This document shows, one piece after another, positions 53,649-64,000 of a stretch of 64,000 bases of DNA. This DNA comes from Lotus japonicus (Eukaryota; Streptophyta; Magnoliopsida; Fabales; Fabaceae): NCBI RefSeq assembly GCF_012489685.1, contig NC_080042.1, positions 62,171,633 to 62,235,632 on the forward strand, read 5' to 3'. The notes below the pieces were generated by a model, which was not told the DNA's origin, searched no databases, and saw only the letters and a program-made list of their open reading frames with translations. Each line of letters starts with the position of its first letter. The stretch's first letter is position 1. Both the position numbers and the translations under genes were made by a program.

Positions 53649-54482
53649 AATATATCCCTTTAAAATATTACATTGTCTATATTAAAATAAATTGATAATA
53701 GTGCCACAGGCAAGTTGATTGGTAAAGACGGCATCGATGGAATTGTGAAGATAATTGAAACAGTGGCACAACAAAGCGGTCAATTATGCTAAATAAGTCT
53801 TTTGAAGACTGTTAAATTTTCAAGTAAATAGATGTGATTCTCTACCTGTCCAAAATTCTCAAAAATCTAACTCATCACTTGCCATGGCAGTGAGAATAGT
53901 GTATAATTTATCCCATTGGAAAACCTTTAAAGTTTAAACCATAAACCTACCTAAAATAAGGAAATTTAAGTTCATTCTATAGAGGTAGCAAAACTTAGGT
54001 GTAGCATATTTCACATATCTTAACTTCATGAGCTTCTCTAACCTCCTAATTAAGCATGTTCTTTACATCGTGTAGTAGTAGCAGTCAAGGACCATGCTCC
54101 CTGCTAACATAAATCAAATGGATTGATGGAAAGAATTTACTCAATTTGAGAAGGTTGTCTAGTTAAGGAATAACATCAGAATTATTGTCATACCAGATTT
54201 CATAATTCCATTTGATGTTGTTAGAACTAGTTAGTTGCTCTATAAATATATAAGGTTTTGTATGTAACATTTCATCATCTTTTTTATAATGAATGGACTT
54301 TGGTATAAAAATTTCAACTCTACAATCTCTTATGTTTGGGACCATGTGCTGGATATTCAAGTTCCTTACAGATATAAATCCCTACCAAGTATCACCAAAC
54401 AATAAATGAAGATTGAAACAAACAAGTTGTTAATCAGTCTTACACTTAAATCAGTCAGTGATTGCTGAAGAGTAAAACAATA
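53649..54482. other. AT-rich spacer, no gene seen
   Basis: No protein-like frame, RNA gene or paired repeat was found. Confidence 0.5.
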
Positions 54483-54720
54483 CTCCCTCCGTTCCACAAA
54501 ATTTGTTGTTTAAGGTTGTGGCACAAGCCACAAAGGGTAAGATAACAATTATTGATAGTATAATATTACTAAAATACCCTTATTTAATTTTACTAATATC
54601 ATGTGCGGCTAATAAATTCTACTTGAATAGAGAAGAATGTAATTAATAGATAAGAGTTGTAGTTGGTTAATATAAAAGGTCATAAATGAGAGAAAATTTA
54701 TTAAATAAGGTTTAGCAAAA
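54483..54720. mobile_element. Truncated Stowaway-like MITE
   Basis: The left terminus CTCCCTCCGTTCCACAAAAT after TA (54481-54482) is a Stowaway-type end. No complementary right end is found before the gypsy pol remnant begins at about 54725, so the right part appears to be lost. Confidence 0.45.
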
Positions 54721-54724
54721 AATG

Positions 54725-55502
54725 CAGATTTGCACTAGAGGTAATTTCAAAGATTAAGGAAGAGGTCGAAAGATTGCTAGGGGCAAAGTTCATCCGAACG
54801 GCTAGTTATGTCGAATGGTTAGCAAATGTAGTTCCTATACATAAGAAGAATGGAAAGATGAGAGTATGTATGTATCGATTATAAGGACTTAAACCCTGCA
54901 ACTCCAAAGGACAAATATCTAATGCTAGTGGGTGAAATGATGGTTGATTTAGCGGCTGATAATCAATATTTAAGTTTATTTGATGGTTATTTTGGATATA
55001 ACCAAATTTATATTGTAGAAGATGATGTGTCGAGAATGGGTGGTTATGCCCTTCGGCTTGAAAAATGCTGGAGCAACATGCCAAAGGCAAAGGGTAATGA
55101 ACACTATTTTCCATGAGTATACTGAGAAATTCATGCAGGTTTACATTGATGATATTGTTGTCAAGTCAAATTCTCAAGATATTCACATAGAACATCTTAA
55201 ACTATCCTTTGAAAAAATGAGAAAATATGGTTTTAAAATGAATCCACTCAAATGTGTTTTTGTTGTGATCGTAGGTCAGTTTCTTGGTTTTGTTGTGCAT
55301 AAGAAGGGCATCGTTATATACGAATAAAGCGATAGCTATATTCGACACTCAAGCTCCTTCGAACAAGAAGCAACTGCAATCGCTGCTAGGAATGATAAAC
55401 TTCTTAAGGAGGTTTATAGTGAACTTAAGTGGAAAAACCAAGGTTTTCTCTTCATTACTTCGACTAAAAAAAGAGCAAGAGTTTCAATGGAAAGAAGAGC
55501 AC
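54725..55502 (+). pseudogene. Ty3/gypsy reverse transcriptase remnant, Tat/Ogre-like (left part)
   Basis: A plus-strand patchwork of frames gives an RT domain: CIDYKDLNPATPKDKYLM, SLFDGYFGYNQIYI, VMPFGLKNAGATCQR, the catalytic YIDDIVVKS (about 55145) and FLGFVVHKKGI. The connection KKQLQSLLGMINFLRRFI and FQWKEEH follow. Wording such as SLFDG-GYNQI and LQSLLGMINFLRRFI is typical of the Tat/Ogre-Athila side of plant gypsy. Several frame shifts and a deletion inside the RT make it non-functional. It is cut at 55502 by a solo LTR and continues at 59137. Confidence 0.8.
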
Positions 55503-58500
55503 TGTAACGCCCCGAATTTCAGGGGTTACGATAACAATCTGATAAGGTGAATATGCAATATTTTCCAAACGAATGTATAAACACGAGTATTATTTTTTTC
55601 TTTTCGAAGTGTATTTCCAAAACATGTCATGCATACTCCCAACTACAAAACCTAACCAATAGAAACAATTCAACAAAAACTATTATGCAATGACACCATG
55701 AATCCGACATACTCCCTACGATCTCCACATCGGGGAACCGCAGGAAAGCAATGCATCGGAACCTACCTGAAACCTCAAATATAAATTCCTAAAATCTTTA
55801 TACAAGCTTAAACCAATAACAGTAAGCTCTCTAACCCAAGGCTCTAGCCTTAAACCCAACTCTACTCGTCGAGTACTACACTGTCCTTCAAGTCCTCATC
55901 TCTACTTGCACAAAGGTTAAGCTCCTTCGAAGATTCTCCATCGCCTAATAGCGTTAAGCGCCCAAACAACAAATAACAAACAGAAAGGGTTAACTCCATG
56001 TCATTACCACGTATAAAAGGGAAAAGCATGCTATTCAAATTTAAGTGCATAACATAGCACATAAGCTAGCAACTTAATCTCAATATAGATGACAATATAT
56101 ATCTAACAACATGAAATCAAATCATATATCAACAACGCCAACAACATGGATTTAAATCAACTATCAACAACATAGATTTAATAAATTTAAATCAGATAAC
56201 AATAACCTCAACGATATAACATCAATTTAGATATCAACTTAACAGCATATAACATCTCAGATATCCACAACCTCCACAGTATAGAATCAAATCATATGAC
56301 GATAATCTCAACACTATAACATCAAATCAAATAATAATAACCTCAATCTATATCATCTAATCAGATGTCAACAACCCCAACAATATCACATCAAACCATA
56401 TATCAACGACCTCAACAATATAACATCAAACCAGATATCAAAAACTTCATCAATATAACGTCAAATCAGATGTCGACAATCCTCAACAATATCTATCAAA
56501 CAATAACGTCTCGCAAGACGGGACAGTCATGTGAAAACATCCACTCCACTGCCACTTGATAACGCCTCGAAGGACGGGATAGTCATGTGAAAACATTCAC
56601 TCCACTACCACTAAGTAACGCCTCGAAAGACGGGACGATCACGTGGGACAATATCCACCACATCGTCACTTCAAAAGCTCCAAAACATTCCGATAAATTA
56701 AGCTAACAACATAAAATTAAAGCAGATATAAACATAGTCAACAATATATAATTAAAGCAGATATAAACATAATCAACGATATATAATTAAAGCAGATAAT
56801 AACATAATTAAATGTTAGTGTCCTATAATGCGACTATATGCTTCTACCAATATGGATCGATCAGCAACGTCTCGCAAGACGGGACGATCACGTGGGACAA
56901 TCACCACCACACCGTTACTTAACGCCACAATGGACGAGACAATCACGTGGGACAATCACCACCACATTGCCACTTTAGGGCATCTCGAAAGATGGGACGA
57001 TCACGTGGGACAATAACCACCACATCGCCACTTTATAACGCCTTGAAAGATGGGACAATCACGTGGGACAATCACCACCACATTGCCACTTCAAGTTCAA
57101 GCCCTAAATGCCAAGTTAGTCAACAACAATCCTCAACCTCAGTAATCACTCAAACAACAGTCTCAAATCCAACAATCAAATCAAGGTAACCACATGTTAT
57201 TCATATTATCAACGAACATAACTCAACTCAATTGCACACCAACTCAGTTCAATGACAGAAACCAGTAAACGGCCGAAGCCTCTCAGAAAACGGAGACACA
57301 CGTCTCAATAAGTTTACTCGGCCGAAGCCTTCAGAAAACATTTGGCACAAGCCTCAGAAACAGTCAACATAAGCAAGCATACAACATTGCAAGCATAATA
57401 ATCAAAATCTAATGTCAATCAATATAAACATCTTCATCTCAAACGCAGGCAGTGCGATAAAAGCAGGCAAGACTCAAAGACGCTCTAAAACTGAGTTACC
57501 CTTACCTTAGCCAATTTCTTCATCCAAGCTCAACATCCCAGTCCAATCCAAAATAAAGCTCTCGAACCCAGCAAGTTCCCCGGGTGTCCTCCTCAGTTGT
57601 GAAACCTCACCAATTGCTCCAAATGGACCATAAGACATGTTTTCACTAAAATGCGCATAACTCGAGCTACAGAACTCGGAATGACACGAAACCAACGCCA
57701 AAATTTCGACAATTGAAAGAGCTACGCAAAGGCTTAGGTCATACAGACCCAAAAATTATTTTTGGATACAGTACCCTAACACACAAGTTTCGGCCAGTCT
57801 CAAAAATAGGGTTTCTGAACTTTTCCTTCGATCTAATTTAATTCCTAGGTATTCTTAGGCGATATCTAGGCCAGGGAAACTCTCAGAAAAATTATCGGAT
57901 CGAAAACTAGAACAGGGGTATTTTGGTCAAGATTTTTAGCTCGGAAACTCAAAATCGGAATTTCGAAAAATGAATTGGATGAGCTCGATACCCACGACGT
58001 TTATGACAACTAATCCTACTGACGCTAAGCTCAGTCGAGATTTTTTGATTCAAAAAGCGGAACCTCAGCATAAAATGAGTATTTTGAGCAGAATTGAAGT
58101 TCTGCGGCGATTCGACGAGAATCGGGGAAATGTAATCCGCTAAACATGCTATTGGGCATGCAGGGAATAAGTTTAGACAGAGAAATCAAGTTATTTGGAT
58201 AGTTTTACAAAAAGCTCAAAACTTTGAGCACATAAAGACATAGAGAAAAGCGACAGAATTTACGATCAGAGGTAAGGAAAAGCATCAGTACCTCGAGGCC
58301 TACGTATAGTAACTGTCAGTGCGAAGATCAGGCAAGAAACTGCGAAAATCTTCCCTCCTCCTTCTCCTCTCCAAGCCGCGGCCTCCATGGGTGAAAATGG
58401 TGAGGATTTTTGGTTTTTCAAGCTATTTATAGAAAATGGAAAACGCGGAAAAATGAATATTTCGCGATTCCGATTCTTCCTGTGCATTCCTCGGTGAATT

Positions 58501-59136
58501 ATAAGATAGAATCCGGCGACATAATTCCAGAACTCGAAACAGGTTTCCTGGAATTTAAGCAAACGACTCGCTAACGGTGTTAATCGATTTAACCCGAAAA
58601 GTTACTTTTTGCAGTCGATGTCGGAAGAGAAAACTTCCTTCTGAAGAAAGATTGGAAACATCGAAAGAAATGGGTGTATGCGTGTGGAATCTTCGTTTGA
58701 AGCTCCGAATAGAAAAAGTCTTCATCAACAGTTTACTTTAAGGTTCTTGAGATATCAGGGATTCAGTTTCGGCAAACTTCCGAGAAACGAAATCGATCAT
58801 TCGTACATTCCTGGGTTTCGTGTCGAAACACTCGTCAAGGAAAGGAATAAGATAAATTCTTATAATCCTCTAAATATTTTTGAATTCCGCTTCTACAGTG
58901 CTTTAAGAGCGGATTAGCCTTTTACTAACGCTTTCGCCCTAAGGCGGAAGTGAATGAAGCTCGTGCTATAACCTATAGCGACTATAGTACTATTCTTAGT
59001 CATTTCCTGAACTTTCTTCTTCATAACGCTAATCCAAACATTAAACACAAGTCAAGTTCCCCTCACACTGACACAAAATCTTATGCGTGAGTTGGAAATT
59101 AATTATTTATTTAATTCTAAAATCCTGGGTCTTACA
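55503..59136. mobile_element. Large solo LTR, 3634 bp, nested in the gypsy pol remnant
   Basis: The ends TGTAACGCCCCGAATTTC and GGTCTTACA give TG...CA. The 5-bp duplication AGCAC flanks it exactly (55498-55502 and 59137-59141), and the gypsy reading frame closes across the gap (KEEH then QEAFEEIK). No internal repeat of the terminal sequence, primer site or pol was found, so the unit is one LTR, not a whole element. It contains two minisatellite-like zones (about 56100-56480 and 56508-57090). LTRs of this length are known for large gypsy elements such as Ogre. Orientation is undecided. The end CGGGGCGTTACA on the minus strand looks more like a 3' end. Confidence 0.85.
56508..57090. repeat. 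Minisatellite of about 56-bp units with CACGTGG motifs inside the solo LTR
   Basis: Seven diverged units begin near 56508, 56563, 56619, 56867, 56922, 56980 and 57037 with AACG(T/C)CTCG-AAGACGGGA-like text. Five of them contain ATCACGTGGGACAAT. The array is split by about 190 bp with another short repeat (AATATATAATTAAAGCAGAT). CACGTGG is a G-box/ABRE-like core. Confidence 0.8.
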
Positions 59137-59800
59137 AGCACCAAGAAGCATTCGAAGAAATAAAGAACTATCTAGCAACTCGGAGGAAATGCATCAAGTT
59201 ATATATTTCGGCATCTGATGAAACAATGGGTAGCGTTTTGGCTTAAGATGACAAAGAAGGAATCGAAAGAGAACCGGATGTTGAAACTAGATATAATTTA
59301 GTCGAAAAGTTGTGTTTGTGTTTGTATCTCTCTTGCACTAAACTTAAGTATTATATCAAATCTAATGATGTAACTGTTATTTCCCATTATGATATATATA
59401 ATAAAGTACATGTTGTTCAAGCTCATTCTTCATAGTCGAATTGAAAAGTGGGATCTAGTATAGTACTTACTGAATATTTATCAAATATGTTCCTATCTAA
59501 CGGAACACTATTGGATCAAATGACAAAGTCATTGTTGAGAAAAAGATGCCTTTTCCCGGATGAGATGGTTGTTGCTATCTGCTCCAATAACGAATCATTG
59601 GTTAAAATGAATAACTAAATAACATTGATCGACTTTTCTTTCTCTTCGTCTCATGTCGATGGATCTTCTCAATGTAAATATCCCCTATATGGATCATGCA
59701 TATTCCAATTGACTGAGCATAACTTTAATTGTTTTGCTCTGAAGCAAAAAGATCCACGAGACAATTTGTCCAGATATTCATGACTAAGAAGTACTGAATT
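59137..59800 (+). pseudogene. Ty3/gypsy RNase H remnant (right part)
   Basis: After the AGCAC duplication the frame resumes with EAFEEIKNYLATRRKCIKLY, ISASDETMGSVLA and, past a short deletion, ETRYNLVEKLCLCLYLSCTKLKYYIKS. These are RNase H motifs of the same Tat/Ogre-like element. Downstream to about 59800 more worn reading (HNFNCFALKQKDPRDNLSRY) may belong to the following region. No integrase was recognised. Confidence 0.7.
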
Positions 59801-60748
59801 ATCTTTCTTTTTTCAGATAGACCCTTAAAAGGAGAAGGAAGGTTAAAATGTCAGCATACGTCTATTATTGAATTCACGCGACTTGAGAGTACAGTACCCA
59901 TTTTTGGAACGTCCGGTACAAAAGCCGTTAAATGGATAAGTCGTCAATCCCTAATACAGGCTATGTAATGTACTTTATCCATTGGTGTTCACTTCTTCGT
60001 GAACTATTGTTGACAAAGAAACTAAAATTATTAAGGCGGTCTCCATTGTTAACACCCCTTAGTGACTCAAAATGAGGACATAGGTGCATAAGCAAAGTAA
60101 AACCAAAAGGGAACAGGTGTTGATAACACAAGCACACATTTCTATGATGAATCTAGAAACAATCCATTTCCCCATACTTCATGGACAGTTTTTCTGATTT
60201 TTCATAACATGATAACATAATTTTGACTACTTCGTCATCTAAATCTAAATCTTTAAAACAATATTCTAGAACACCACGTGTCGTCCTATAGAACCTCCCT
60301 CTCCATTCTCGAATCCTACGTTCCTCGCATGTAGTTGTAGTACTCCCTCAAAAACACAAGAAAGTGAAACCAAATCCAATACAATTTTCAAACAACACAC
60401 AAAACCTTCTCAATCCAACCTACATACTCTGTTTTTCTCCTCTGTTCTGTTACTTTCCTCCATTTTCATTGCACTCAATTTTCCATTCAACAACAACAGC
60501 ATCATCATCACCCTGTTTTAGCTTCTCCTATATTTAGCATCACATTCCTCAAAACTATTTTTACCTTCTGCATTTTTCATAACAAACAAACAGACAAAAC
60601 TTCTATCATTTCTCTTCTCCTTCTTCTTTCTTGTGATTTTTTTTTTTTCATAAACATTGAATTTTCCAAGAAGAAAAGCATCCCCAGAAGAAGGAGGAGG
60701 GGTTTGTTGATAGAAAATTTAAAAGGGTGTTTGATTTTGAAGCTGAAA
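59801..60748 (+). promoter_or_regulatory. 5' flank of the hydrolase gene
   Basis: No gene is seen. From about 60300 the sequence becomes CT-rich and CAACA-rich, as in a plant promoter and 5' UTR. ACCACGTGTCG (60273-60283) contains a G-box core CACGTG. The 45 bp in frame before the ATG at 60749 are also open, so an upstream in-frame start cannot be excluded. Confidence 0.4.
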
Positions 60749-63700
60749 ATGGCGAGAGAGGCGTTTATTCTGAAGGAAAGTGCCACTTTATCTGCGAGAA
60801 CGTTGAAGAGCCTCTTCATGCTGATGTACGCGGTGGTTATGCTGATTTTGCTGCCGTTCACGGGGCGGAGGAGGGTTTCTCCGGTTGAGAAATCTGGTGC
60901 TGGAAAGGAGGAGAAGCTGCTGCAGCAGCAGAATCATCATCACGAGTGTCACCGGAAAGGGGCGGTGGTGCGTGTGCCGGCTAAGATAGTGCCGTGGAAG
61001 AGCAGTGGCGGCGGTGCTGCGGCGGTGAAGAAGGTGGTGGATCAGGTGGTGAGGAGGGATTTGGCTATAAGGAGAGTGGTGGATGATGGTGATGAGAGGT
61101 GTGTGAGGGAGTATTGGCTTTTGGGGACAAAAAGGGGTGACACCATTTTCACTCAGTGCTGGACACCGGTCTCTGCTAAGATCAGGTAGGTTTTGGTGTA
61201 GAGTTTTCAATCATAGCTTATAATTATAATCAGAGCAATCTTATACGATTCCAAATAATTCATTTTTGAGAGGGGATTTCTTATGTGCATGTTTGGATAT
61301 GTGCTAGAAAATCATGATGAACACGAATCATGGTGGACAGAAGCAACTTGTTTTAGTTTTTTCTTTTATTGATGATTTTGGCTTGTGACTTTCTACTATG
61401 TATCGAAACATGCACTATATGCATATGAGCTGAGAGGTAAATGAAAATTAATTGATTTGTGTTTCACTGTTTGGTACATTTCAGCATTTACCTTATAATA
61501 CTGAGTGGGGTATCACTTGATTGCAATTTTGGTTGTTAGAGTTTATGTTTTCTGCCTTATTATGGTAGCATAACTTGCACAGTTTCTACAGCTTAAGCAT
61601 TTATTCCTTCAGTTTTCCCCCTTTCAATACATTGTTTTCTTTCTGGTAGAATTTGAGAAGCTAATGTGTTACTTACTTTGTGCAGGGGACTAGTTCTTAT
61701 TATGCACGGGCTTAATGAACACAGGTTCGTAATTTCAGGCAATTTCTTGTTCTGAAGTCATTTTATTGCTTCTTGCTTCCTGAAGCTATCTCCATGATTC
61801 TATGACAGTGGTAGATATAGTGATTTTGCGAAGCGGCTTAATGCTAATGGCTACAAGGTTTATGGGATGGATTGGGTTGGTAAGTAAGAACCAAATTATA
61901 ATTTGTGATTATGTTTTAACTGTGAGTAGTTAGCAGCAGCTATTTCAATTATGATTCATGAACTTGCTAATAGATCCTTTTGTTTCCCTATTGGGCTAAG
62001 AACTATTTTCTTGTCCTTGTCCATGCCCTGACATGAGAAAGTATAACTAATAGACATGACATTTTCCACAATCATGTCATTACTTTACTTTTTTGAAACA
62101 ACTCGTCTTCTTTTCATTATGAACTTTTACACCTTCATACCTCTCTATCTCTCTTTTCTTCTACACCCCAATTTTCTGTCTCTTCTCTTCTCTCTTGAGG
62201 TGTGTGTGTGTATCGTGGGAGTGTGAAATTTCATTTTCCTATTTGAAATGAAGGAGGATTCAATTACCTAAATTTCAGCAGCTTCAATTTTTTTGACAAA
62301 TTTTATGTGTTCCTTTGTAAATAAGATACTTCAACTGGATTATAGAAGACAATGATAATTTCTTCGTTTTGTTTTATAGTTTAGTGATCCCTGTTTTTCA
62401 ACATGCATCTATATTTGGATATTGCAGGGCTAAGTTATTTGGATGCCTATTTTGCGATAAAGTAACATGTGAAGCTCCTGTTTATAAGTAAGCTTGTTAT
62501 CTGGGTGTATTGTGTCTGGCTTGGTATGTTTAAGATTGGTAGAGCTCAAAGATTGTGTGTTCATAAGTTCTGACTTTAAACCAAGACAAAATAGTACACT
62601 GGCTTAAATTTTCTTGTTTTTTCGCAGTTTAGAATTCCCTGTTTTTCATGAGTTAAAGCATATTTAGGTTCCAAATATAGGAATTTGTTACTAGGATGAT
62701 TATAGTTTGCAGAACATTACATGTCTATTTCTCATGAGTCCATGTCCTGCGCTTAAACCTATCCTGAAAACTGAAGTGCTCTATTTTGGTAGATTACGTC
62801 TTGTTCATTGTTTCTTACTTGGTTTTCAGCATTAGCTTAAACCTTGATGTTGTCTGTTGTTTACTCTTCCATAGGTCATGGTGGAAGTGATGGACTGCAT
62901 GCATATGTCCATTCTCTTGATGATGCTGTTTCTGATCTGGTAAGTTCTGGAAATACTCGAATTTTGTTGAATAAGTATCTAAATGGGAGCCTTGGCACAA
63001 CGGTAAAATGTTGTTGTCATGTGACAGATGTCACGGGTTCAAGTCATGGAAACAGCCTCTTGCGCAATAGGGTCAGGCTGTGTGCAATAGACCAATTGGT
63101 CGGACCCCGCGCTAAGCCGGAGCTTTGATGCACTGGGCTGCTCTTTTAATATATTGAATGAAAGGGTCTGTGGTTTATGTTTGCATTATGTGTTTTAGAA
63201 GTTGAGAAGTAGTAATGTTGCTAGAAAGCTTCTGTTTGAGTTATCTTTGTTCTAATATTGTTTTATTGATGATAAACAGAAAGTATTCATTGATAAGGTT
63301 CTGAGTGAGAATCCTGGCCTTCCATTTTTCTGCTTTGGACACTCAACAGGTGCAGCCATTACTCTTAAGGTATGGTTTGTATAAAATTGGATTCATGAAA
63401 CTTAATATGGTCAGAAAGTGATAAGAATCTACTGAGTATATGATTGATTCAGCTTTTCACTCCTATCTATACTGTAGGCACTGCTTGACCCAAAGGTTGA
63501 ATCTCGCATAGTTGGTGCTACATTCACATCACCTGCAGTTGGAGTTGAAACTTCTCAACCCATTTTGGTGGTAAGCATACACTTCTGGTTACATCAAAAC
63601 TTATCAGATCATAGCACGTACCTGCTCGCATTAAACATGGCATATCGCATGTACATACGTAAGAAGTAGAACCTCTTATAAATATAATATAAAACGACTC

Positions 63701-64000
63701 ACGTGCCTTCCACCAACAACAAAAGCTTTTGTGATATTCGGTATATAACATAGTATCCGAGCTTCTTTGACTAAGTGGTGTAGACTCTAGAGTTCCATCA
63801 TCAGTACCCCTAAAGTTAAATTTCAACACAAAGTAGGTAAAACTGTGCATCTTTCGGGATAGTTGTTCGTGATTCATCTGTATATTTTCTTCATTGCAGG
63901 CACTTGCTCCAATAGTTTCCTTTTTGCTACCAACATATCAATGTAATTCTGCATATAAGAAAGGGTTACCTGTTTCTCGAGACCCAGAGGCTCTGGTTGC
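60749..64000 (+). CDS. Alpha/beta hydrolase, monoacylglycerol-lipase / lysophospholipase-like (3' end outside the window)
   Basis: Seven exons lie in the window: 60749-61185, 61686-61724, 61809-61879, 62875-62939, 63280-63369, 63478-63570 and 63900 to the right edge. All junctions are GT-AG and keep frame. The start MAREAFILKESATL is followed by a hydrophobic segment (about residues 17-35, LFMLMYAVVMLILL), which may be a membrane anchor or targeting signal, then a basic linker. The hydrolase fold starts at REYWLLGTKRGDTIFTQCW. The MAGL-family motifs HGLNEHSGRY, GHGGSDG and the nucleophile elbow GHSTG (exon 5) are present. The catalytic Asp and His would be in missing exons. The likely reaction is hydrolysis of monoacylglycerols or lysophospholipids. 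The substrate cannot be read from the sequence. Confidence 0.9.
62986..63148 (+). mobile_element. Au-type SINE in hydrolase intron 4
   Basis: GGGAGCCTTGGCACAACGGT is the Au SINE head with its A-box. GTCACGGGTTCAAGTC holds the B-box. GAAACAGCCTCTTGCG, CAATAGACC and GGACCCCGCGCTAAGC follow, ending GCACTGGGCTGCTCTTTT. This is the standard Au layout and is closer to consensus than the copy at 11572. Target duplications are not clean (GTTGAATAA on the left, ATTGAATGA on the right). It lies between exons 4 and 5, in the same orientation as the gene. Confidence 0.9.

Noticed and set aside
55503..59136. A complete LARD or other two-LTR element between the gypsy halves
   Set aside because: The terminal sequences are not repeated inside. 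Only TG...CA ends and the 5-bp duplication are present, so a solo LTR is the simpler reading.
60788..61210. 140-codon minus-strand frame overlapping hydrolase exon 1
   Set aside because: It is an antisense shadow rich in His and Pro, whereas the sense frame continues through six further exons with MAGL motifs.
62844..63128. 94-codon plus-strand frame over hydrolase exon 4
   Set aside because: It reads exon 4 (in frame) into intron 4 and the Au SINE. The GT donor after GATCTG at 62939 and the AG acceptor before 63280 keep the conserved protein reading.

Overview
The window is plant nuclear DNA. It has long AT-rich spacers, intron-containing genes with GT-AG junctions, and dense plant-type transposable elements. 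The gene families (D5-type annexins, Ve/Cf-type LRR receptor-like proteins, monoacylglycerol-lipase-like hydrolase), Au-type SINEs, SIRE-like LTRs and an endogenous pararetrovirus fit a eudicot, probably a legume. The species assignment is inference. All homology statements rest on reading motifs by eye; no database search was possible.

Layout. 1-8735: tandem array of a non-autonomous LTR retrotransposon (minus strand, tRNA-Asp primer site). Two internal regions and two LTRs alternate, and the right LTR carries a hAT-like MITE. 8736-12800: spacer with a Helitron 3' end and an Au SINE. 12804-31468: tandem pair of six-exon annexin genes on the minus strand. Copy 1 has a 5'-truncated Copia element in intron 5 and a TRIM-like element in intron 3. 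The spacer between the copies (20.3-27.2 kb) holds two tRNA-derived SINEs, two Mutator-like foldback elements, RNase H-like pseudogene pieces, a Helitron candidate and a Stowaway MITE. 31.5-39.1 kb: retroelement debris, namely a SIRE-like 3' region split by a solo LTR, a Copia LTR plus gag, and an RNase H-like fragment.

39.2-51.6 kb: receptor-like protein (RLP) locus. A wrecked first copy is left as a promoter/signal-peptide remnant at 39.2-39.6 kb and an LRR fragment at 42.3-43.2 kb. The remnants are separated by a Mutator-like element, and the LRR fragment is joined directly to an endogenous pararetrovirus (43.2-47.0 kb). A second, nearly complete RLP starts at 47384. It contains six near-identical 144-bp double-LRR repeats, and a 263-bp Mutator-type MITE removes its membrane anchor from the reading frame.

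52.4-59.8 kb: a second SIRE-like solo LTR, then a decayed Tat/Ogre-like gypsy pol split by a 3.6-kb solo LTR. 60749 to the right edge: the first seven exons of an alpha/beta-hydrolase gene (plus strand), with an Au SINE in intron 4 and the 3' end outside the window.

The probable working genes are the two annexins, the hydrolase and possibly the truncated RLP. Most of the rest is nested mobile DNA. Many insertions could be bounded to the base by target-site duplications, which gives a partial relative history of the region.
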